A DNA stretch of 64,000 nt from Mytilus edulis (taxonomy: Eukaryota > Mollusca > Bivalvia > Mytilida > Mytilidae). The number at the start of each line of letters is the position of its first letter. Within the stretch, counting starts at the first letter, position 1. Below are positions 56,052-64,000 of this stretch, one piece after another. The notes beneath the pieces were generated by a model. It was not told where the DNA came from and ran no database searches. It saw nothing but the letters and a program-made list of their open reading frames with translations. The DNA lies in NCBI RefSeq assembly GCF_963676685.1, contig NC_092352.1, forward strand, positions 27,795,117 to 27,859,116. The letters run 5' to 3'. Position numbers and translations under genes: made by a program.

Positions 56052-57054
56052 TAAAATTAAAAATCCTTTGTCAAAAGCTGTTTATTAAAATATGTTGGCT
56101 CTAAACATACTTTTGAATTATTAAAGAACTTATATTAAGTAAAAATAAAATTTATTTCTACCTTTTTTACAATATTTTAGGGTATGAATGTTGAACAGGC
56201 GGTCTAGGGACATGTCATTTTGGTTATTTTTTACCATTCAGGGAACAATATCTTATCAATCCCTATAAAAAAAGACTGCTTCTTTGCTTAAAAATGTTAA
56301 ATCTAAATCAATGTACTGACTGCACAAAACAATACTTACAAAGATCAAACACATTTTCTTAAAGTGGCTGGGACAAGAATTCGCGTTTTTTTTTAAAACG
56401 CCCATTAACATAAGAATAAAGATGGGAAAATGCCAAGCAGTCAGATCTACTTTATCAGTTAAAAGATAAAGGTATCCAGTAGGCCTATAAAACGTTTACA
56501 TGTCGCGTAAAATCTGAGAGTAGTGAAAGAAAATTTCTGGTACTTGAAATACTATGGATCAAACGTCTTATGCGCGACATTATGAAGTCATTTAAATGAT
56601 AGCCTGGTTCGCCTATAAACCTGCCCTTTTAAAGTTCATTAAGCGTACTCGTGATAGTCATTATGCAGAATAAGCTAGAAATAATGTTTGTTCCGTAAGT
56701 ACTTTATTACATTTCCTTAATAACATTAGAACTAATTATCAATTATAAAACAAACAATTGGCTGAATACATCGTGTAATAGAACATTATGTTATTTGAAT
56801 GCTCGCTTAAAATTGGAAGGACGTGAAGATGCCCGTAAACGCACGAATGCTTTTCATATAAACCAATGCCTCAGAGAGTTGGCATCTTAGTTCTGGATAT
56901 TTTTGTTTTAATTTTTAAGCTGCGAAATTTATATAAACTGTTTAATGTTATTTCAAATTTCAATTTCTTATTTTTCATGTTGTTTAAAGAAAATGCAGCA
57001 AAAAGAACAACATTTCCTGAGTTCAATTATTGTTGATGTATATTTTTTTGCATA
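56052..57054. other. Intergenic, no feature recognised
   Basis: AT-rich; no gene or repeat identified. Confidence 0.4.
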
Positions 57055-57290
57055 AAAAAAAGTAAAATCACAAAAAAAAAATGAACTCCAAGGAAAATTC
57101 AAAACTGAAAGTCTCTAATCAAATGGCAAAATCAAAAGCGCAAACACACCAAACCAATAGATAAAAACAACGGTGGATTGGACCTAAGTTTTTAACTAGC
57201 TAAAATTATCACTTGTTTGACAGTCGCATCACATCCATTATATTGACAACGATGCATGAACAAAACAAACAGACATAATACCTTTACTGT
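57055..57290 (+). repeat. Dispersed repeat R1
   Basis: 'aatgaactccaaggaaaatt', 'aatcaaatggcaaaatcaaa' and 'acaaaacaaacagacataat' define the R1 series shared with 15735-16110. Confidence 0.7.
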
Positions 57291-57324
57291 GTGTATTGCT
57301 ATGTGTTTCTTTATTCTACATTGG

Positions 57325-57572
57325 CTTGAAGTAGTGGTGGATGGTTGATATCTCACAAAACATGTTTAACCCCTCCGCATATTTGAGCCAGTCTCAATTT
57401 TAATTTTAGTTCATTTATATGTTTTGAAATTTAGTGTGACGTCCATTTTTACTGAACTAGTACACAATTGTATTTAGAGGGTAGCTGAGGACAACCTCCA
57501 TTGGTGGCCTAGGGCTGTTGTTTCCTCTTTGGTTGGGTTGTTGTCTCTTTGAAATATTCCCCAATTTCTAAA
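57325..57572 (+). mobile_element. Family-B retroelement tail, forward orientation
   Basis: 'gatatctcacaaaacatgtt', 'taacccctccgcat', 'actgaactagtacacaat', 'ttgggttgttgtctctttga' and 'attccccaattt' are the reverse complement of the family-B tail (compare 32165-32480). Tail only. Confidence 0.7.
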
Positions 57573-59178
57573 CACATTACTGGGTTATTAGAGATATTGC
57601 GGACATGGATTATACATTTTTACATCACAGACTATAGCACATATGAATAACAGGATGCACTATAAAATAAAATAAATTATACTTTACCTGATCAGAGAAT
57701 AATCTGCTGAATTCTCAAAACTACATACAATTTAAAGATCTACCCACAAGTTCATTTATCATTGACAAAACTCCAATACAATTTTCGAAAAATTGCTAAA
57801 GAAATTCCCTATACCTTCTACCACATCTACAACAGGTCCCGTTGTCTGTATCTAACAAATACAATACAAACTAGTATTTTTCCAATGTCGTTTTAATATT
57901 ACGTCACTTGTCTGTACACACTAGGGTTCATTTGAGGGTGGAAAATTAGGTTTTGCTTGTGCTATTATTTATATAAACATAATGTGTACCAATTTTAACC
58001 GCTGTAAAAAAACAATATGAGGCCAATGTCAGAAAATTATCAATTTTATGTATTTTGCACGAAACGTCCTTCCAGAGGTTATCAACCTTCATAAATTTTC
58101 TAACATTAACCTATAATATTGTATATTGATTTACACACAATTTCATTTAAACAAATTACATAAGATCTTAAAAACGAAAATACGAAGAGGATATGGGTAT
58201 AAAGATACTTAAATTGAATACGGTGCCAATTGTAATATTGTACAAATCATTGAGTGTCATATTTCATTTAAATGATTTTCTGTAAATTAATATCAATAAA
58301 AGTGCAGTAGCATATCAAAGAAGTGTAATATGGCAGTTCATTGGGATAATGAATAGATCTGAATACCCAATCGTCAACGAAAAGTAAAGTTCACGTTCTT
58401 GGATAATCTTTCACAATTCATATGAGATCTGTCATGAGTGCATGACATGTTCCAGCTGTGTTCATTTCATGGTTTAAATTTCGAGGTTTTATGAAAAATT
58501 TCGTATAATCGTCCCCTGTCGCGTTGATAGTGAAGGTCATAAAATACTCTAAATAATATACAAACTTTGCTTAATATAACATGGGACTTGAGATCTAAAC
58601 AATTTGAAAGTAAAGTTGAGAGCAGGAAATTTAAAAAGTGTTACTCTCATTTGAATTCTAGATGGTGATCCTAATTATTTTCTCCTTTTTCTCAGTAGTA
58701 TTATCATATAACAAACAACATTTCACCATTTATATAATGCTTCATGAAACCTTATATTCGTTCACAGCAGCTTTTCTTCTTTAACTAGTTATATCTTAAC
58801 AATCTGATTGCTTGATGATTAGAATAAACCCCTATTCCATGTTCCTGTCATTAGATTAACCTTTCGTGTACATAACTCCGGCGAAGAGCCAATTGTTATG
58901 CCATGTGATTGGATTATGAGTATAGCATATACAGTTTTTATACGAATGAATAACCGCTGTTTTTTCTGCAGTAACACAGAAATATGATTTGAGAAATCTT
59001 CCGAAAAGAATTTGAATTTCGATAAATTTTATCCGCAATGACGGTTGCTATTAACGCCAAAAACACTATTAATAAGAAATTGGTATGCCACCATTTGACT
59101 TAAATTTCTTAAAATAGATTAATAAGTAACTACTCATATGTCTTTTCTTTTGTTAAAAGTATTTCATTTCTATTATAT
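57573..59178. other. Intergenic or intronic, no feature recognised
   Basis: AT-rich; no supported gene. It could be intronic to the gene ending at 63615. Confidence 0.4.
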
Positions 59179-59325
59179 AGATATAAGAAAATGTAGTATG
59201 GGTGCCAATGAGACAACTCTCCATCTGAACCACAATTTGTAGAAATAAACCATTAATAGGTCAACATGATCAATTGCAAGTGTGGTCTTAAACACGGAGC
59301 ATTGGCTCACACCGAACAGCATCTT
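59179..59325 (-). repeat. Dispersed repeat S, reverse orientation
   Basis: 'tgccaatgagacaactctcc', 'ttaataggtcaacatgatca' and 'ggctcacaccgaacagcat' are the reverse complement of 1031-1178. Confidence 0.75.
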
Positions 59326-62300
59326 CACATAGCGTTTTGATTAAAAATTATTCACACTTAACTATAAAAAATTTCATTTGCAATTAATAAAGATATTTTT
59401 AAAAATAAATATACATTATACTGTATATTATGACATCTTTTCATGAGTTGCAAATCAATAACATCACTCATAAACTTTAAACGTTTTGATTGAATGATTG
59501 AATATCAAACTATTAAAATCGAATCATTTACCACCATTTGAAATATTTGCTGTAAATATTCTACTTTCTATCTTTTAAATTTCTAAAATCACTCGTGTCC
59601 TACATTATCGTTTTTGTTATTTCAATGCACTATTGATTCGTCATTGCAAACAGATAGTGTTCTTTTGTCTTTCTGAAAAATGACACGAAGAAAAGGGGGG
59701 GAACTGTAAATGGAAACCGAAAAAGAATAAGTAATCTACGGTTGTTGTTCATACTTAGCAACGGAAAAACTGACAATTTGAACTATGAATTATCGATCAC
59801 TTCCAAATATGTTTAAAAGTAAGATTTTTGAGTTTGTTTAAAAGTGCAATGAGTAACTTTAATTTAGACTAAAACTGTGTTGAATTCAGTTTATTCTCGC
59901 GTTCTTTGTAGCAGTTGTTCTTTTTTCATTAATACATGTATTTTTATGTATACTTCTTGTTTAGATTTGAATCTGTGCTTTTATCAAAATGTTTTTAAAA
60001 ATGTTTATGAAAAAAACCACGCAAATGTGGGCATCCTACGTAGTCCTTGAGTTACATTTTATTGTTTCGTCGGTATGAATTTCTTAACGGACAGAGATAA
60101 AACTCGATCAATGATTCGTTCTTCCCTTTAGCACATAAGTAAACAGGATTCTATATAAGAATTTATGTTATATAACTTACCTTCTCTGACAATGTACTGC
60201 TGATTGCAAAATAAAATATATTTTAAGATCTACCTTAAAATTCTTTATTCTTGCCAAACGCCTACGTTAATTTTTGAAAAATTGCAAAAAGAAACTTCCA
60301 GTGTTGGAATTTCAAACTGCATTTAAATGTATGACATAACGAAAGTACAAACTGTTTTACTAAAAGTGTTTAAATTGACTGGTGGCAATGTTTTTGAATT
60401 GTTGAATATTGATAATACAATTGACTAAACTTTAATATCAATCACATAGGACTTTTTATAAACTCGCTTCCGAAAACCAGAAGCAGATTTTTAAATAACA
60501 TTTGGATAGGAATGGTTTCCCCCTTGTGTGCTGTATACTTGTATTTATACGGGTTCGCTACAGAGGAGAGCAATGGTGAGAAGTAATTAGAACAGAAAAT
60601 TGTTACGTTAATTTTCCAATATAACCAGTTTTAAAACCCTTTCTTATTACAAAAATGTAGAAAGGCAACAAACATTATTCTAATACTTATTTTTAAGTTA
60701 CCAACGTTGACTCTTTACTTCAACTTTCAGTTTAGGTAGTAAACATGTGTCTATTGTTGTCAACATAATAGAATTTATGCGACTGTCATTTTTATGAAGG
60801 GACTTTCTGTTTTGAATTTTCTGGCGATATCCGAATTTTTTTTGGAAACCTTTGTTTACTTTTTTACAAGGAAGTACTTAAAGTGCAAATGTTAAGATCT
60901 TATTTTTATTATTCTATTTACAATCGACTGACTACAAAAATCAACATTCCTAAACTTACATCAAATGTGATGACTGATGTGTAGATTATGTTAAAGTTTG
61001 TGTGTAGTATCTGGCTAACCTTTTCATAACACATTTAACTAGCTTTTGTATCGTATCAAATATGTAATAAAACGATTTTATCAATTCATATAATATTGGC
61101 ACTGTTTTCGGTTTGATATAAAGTCTTAATGTCGTCATAGTTAATCTGTGATTGTATGTTTTTTTTAACCCTTTGCTGGTCCACTGATCGATCTTTAAAA
61201 AACCACGCGGCGTTAAGCAGCAATTTGATATATCCAGAATAGCACTTAATATGTCCACGCATGTATTCAGCACAGGCATTCTTATGTTAAAGTTTGATCA
61301 TTCACGATGAAGATAGACACAGAAAAGCGCCCCTAACACACGAATTATTTATCTTTAATTTAGTGGATGTTGAAAAGTAGTGATTTACAATCTTTCGAAG
61401 ATTTTAGTTTTAATTGCTTTGTAAATTATTTACGATACACACGGTGATCAGGTGGTAGAAAATAAAACGCTTTCAGGAAGCAATTGCCAGTGTTCATCAC
61501 TTTATTGAGGATGTGGAAAAAGATAGGGATTTTCAAAAATTATTACAAATTTTATTTTAACATATATTCAAGGATATATTTGCATCATCCAATGTAAATA
61601 AGTTAAAATGTCTTTATACTGATACCATTACATGATGATTTAAGAAGAAGCCTAGGGAGGTCAGAGTCATTTTAACGCTTTGAAACATGTTCCTGATGAA
61701 GTCGTGGCAAATATCAGCAAATAATTGTCTTGAGGTGTTTTCCTATTTGTAATATATCAAATAAACACCAGTTGTACATATATTATGGTTGCTACAAACT
61801 TCTAGTAATGAAAACGACGAGACGACGTTACTAAGTTGCAAAACTTGTGTCTAATCCATTTGTCATTTTGAACAATAAAATATCTTTAAACTAACGATGT
61901 CGGAAACACTTTTGATTTTAAAGTCATGTTGGATAAGACCATCTTTCAATACGCCAAATACGGATCGTCAAAAGGGTTTTGAAAGGGCTTAGGTATCTTA
62001 CGTTAAACTACCAGTAGGAATAGGATCCCAGTTAAGGCAACCAGTCCGGTACCCACGAATGTAGTTCTTAAAAAAAATATATAACTTTTGTTATAAATTG
62101 TGTAGTGTTATTATTTCACTAGTTCTGTAACTGAATGTAGATTTATTTGAAAGGGTAGGCTTTCTAGTTTGAATTTCTGTAAAAAATTTTGATTGATTTA
62201 AATGTAATCTGGCGTCAGTACACAGAGTAAATTGCCTAAATTCTAGCCTTTATTCTTTCCCGGAAGTAGACAGACTGACCCTGTTGTCAATAAAAACAAA

Positions 62301-63441
62301 ATTTTGCAACGGAATGCTGGTCATGAGGCACTGAGATTGTACTTAGACACTTCAAAATGAATGCCTAACATGAACCAGAAGTCCCAAGGTGGCTATCAAA
62401 ATTATTTATTGAACAGGACCCTATGTATTTACTATGATTTTCAATGCGTTCCAATGGGGCAAATAATTGGGTCCCCGTTCCTGTCAGAGAGCATGTTTTG
62501 AACACTTCAATCTGCAATTGTAAGCTCATTTTTGAAGTTTCATGGATGAAATTTGGCTACTGGCTTCAAAATTCAATAAGGAAAGCAATGATATAATTAT
62601 TTTAAAAATTTGAATTAAACTTTTTAAATTAAATTGAAATTTAAATTTATGAAATTTAAAAAAGTTTGTTTTTCAATTTAAAGTTTAAAAAAAGGGCACA
62701 GAAAGGTCATTTTGTCTGTATTATGTATTCCTACACTTGTAAGTTAAAATGGAGGGATTTTTGAAAAATATCAGCAAACAGTATTAGAAAGAGCCACAGG
62801 GAAAGAAATAATAAATGTGTTATATGGGATCAGGGGACAGTGAAAGATGGAAAATATGGGCTTATTTCTTTCTAGTATCTTATTTCTGGGACCTGAAAAA
62901 AGAAAAAAATCCCATAGTTTCAGTTTTGGGTCTTTTAATAAGTTTTTGATAAATTGTGGCTATTAAATAAATCATTTAAGTGCCACAGTTCAGCTATGAA
63001 AGTTGTGTGCGAATCCAGCTCACATTTATTTAGAGCCGCATCACACACATAACCACATATATTATTGTGTAAACTCAGAAACACTTGCCAGGGACTCTCT
63101 AATTTTACATTTTTTGGAAGATATTTAAGGGGTAGGGCTATAATATAGCTTATTAAAGCAATTTAAACTGAAGTGTACAACAATTTTAGACTCCCTTTTA
63201 TAGATTTTGATGGTCCTTAAAAGGACCGTTTATTTTATCTGTATCTGTTTCAGCAGTAGATGCATGGGGCTATATCTTCCTTGGTTTTAGAACTTTTGAA
63301 CATCAGCTTCTGGTTAAGGAAACACTTAGTGCTCTTTTAATAGTTTCACTGTTTGAATTTCATTTTCATTAATGCTTCTTTCCCAAGTTTCATTTTTAAA
63401 AGTTCCTGCATTAATAACTTGTCTTTGTTATCTATATCCAG
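59326..63441. other. Long AT-rich stretch, probably intron of the gene ending at 63615
   Basis: No exon recognised. 60790-60870 has a weak reversed R1 fragment ('gaagggactttctgttttga'). A 97-codon minus frame at 61279-60986 (LTPRGFLKIDQWTSKGLKKT) is open and may be a retroelement remnant, but I cannot place it. Confidence 0.4.
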
Positions 63442-63615
63442 GTTGGTGAACTTGAACTTAAGTACATGGATCTCAGCCACCAAGAGTTTCAGTGTCGCCG
63501 AGAACACACATATGAACTAGTGGGACATTCAGACCAGTTAAAAGTAAAACAACGCACAGTAGCATTAAGCGGTCAGGAAGATCAAGGATTGCCCTCCACA
63601 TCTGTTAAACTATAG
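63442..63615 (+). CDS. Terminal coding exon of an unrecognised gene
   Basis: Strong acceptor 'ttatctatatccag' at 63441, then 57 codons and TAG: VGELELKYMDLSHQEFQCRR, EHTYELVGHSDQLKVKQRTV, ending LPSTSVKL. Base composition is clearly higher in GC than the flanks, and codon use looks coding. It carries no named domain. The upstream exons are not identified in this window. Confidence 0.65.
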   Translation, partial: VGELELKYMDLSHQEFQCRREHTYELVGHSDQLKVKQRTVALSGQEDQGLPSTSVKL

Positions 63616-64000
63616 GAGGTGCTGTTTGACTGGTTTTAGCTACAAGTGAGAACTTCTCTGCATCTAGCCTCTTATATTGTATTTTAAATGACCTTAGCAG
63701 ACTATTTGAAGACTTTGTCTCATATTTTATACCCTTGTTATGGGGTATGCTTGTTTTGCATATGTAATTCTTTAAAACGGAAGATTTTTTTATTTTAATT
63801 GAAAAAAATAATATATTTAATTTATTTTCAAACAAATTTTGGTTTCAACTAGATTTCCATACAAAGAATGAATTTATCTATCTTATGCAATTTACAGAAT
63901 GTAAATATCTCTTAAAATAAAAAAGTTTTGATGATTTTTAGCATATTTTCTTCATGAATTTAAGATTTTCTACGATCAATTTTCTGGTATTTGAGATGTT
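63616..64000. other. 3' UTR of the preceding gene
   Basis: AT-rich with AATAAA-like sequence at about 63914-63920 ('ttaaaataaaaaag'). No other feature. Confidence 0.4.

Noticed and set aside
55069..56405. Alternative element ends GTGGGCGTTTTTC / AAAACGCCCA
   Set aside because: The inverted match is short and AT-rich. The GAGGTATGTCCC / GGGACACACCTTC pair encloses the motif array better. Neither is proven.
63212..63227. GGTCCTTAAAAGGACC resembles a histone mRNA 3' stem-loop
   Set aside because: The loop TAAA departs from the usual TTTC/TTTA form and no histone gene lies upstream. It is probably a chance palindrome.
1..64000. CRISPR arrays, bacterial operons, rRNA genes or viral genomes
   Set aside because: None seen. 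Introns, retroelements and gene families are those of an animal nuclear genome, and the tandem arrays lack CRISPR spacer structure.

Overview
The window looks like nuclear DNA of a marine mussel-like bivalve (Mytilus or a close relative). It is AT-rich, its genes have GT-AG introns, and it is packed with dispersed repeats of a kind I associate with mussel genomes. Calls rest on reading the sequence; no database search was run.

Host genes. (1) 233-11207 (+): sixteen coding exons, to the stop codon, of the lysosomal heparan-alpha-glucosaminide N-acetyltransferase HGSNAT; only the first exon(s) lie upstream. (2) 18207-22114 (+): a complete three-exon gene for a secreted protein with eight 11-residue Ser/Gly/Lys repeats and one von Willebrand factor A domain. 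(3) 30485-31525 (+): a single-exon GPANK1 gene (ankyrin repeats, C2H2-like finger, G-patch). (4) 50739-53464 (-): an acidic, NLS-bearing protein with a C-terminal DUF4765-like domain, with a reading-frame problem in the first exon. (5) 63442-63615 (+): the last exon of an unrecognised gene.

Mobile DNA fills most of the rest. A Penelope-like, endonuclease-less RT element (family A) occurs at least nine times. A relative (family B) occurs as two long copies and one tail. The central block is a nest: a family-B copy (32160-32749 plus 44080-44760) is split by an 11.3-kb DIRS-type tyrosine-recombinase retrotransposon (32750-44079). The DIRS has inverted terminal repeats and an internal complementary region, and is itself interrupted by a 3.9-kb giant foldback element (34864-38787) and a family-A copy (39225-41048). 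Three tRNA-derived SINE-like units lie near its right end. Around it are a 5' LINE fragment, several short inverted-repeat DNA transposons (two with clear 9-bp target duplications), minisatellites and palindromic arrays.

The most interesting signals are these. Tandem duplications copy the 3' edges of HGSNAT exons; one gives an in-frame alternative donor adding 16 residues, and another seeds a roughly 43-bp minisatellite that repeats the exon 13 donor. The DIRS is textbook in layout, and its insertion site can be read from the split family-B copy. One family-B copy carries short, frame-keeping CATGTA-type insertions absent from the other. The foldback termini carry pairs of ETS-like and YY1-like motifs about 170 bp apart. 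Two other elements carry dense iterated motifs (GTTCGCCC every 16 bp; GTTTCGTAGTGGACA ten times).
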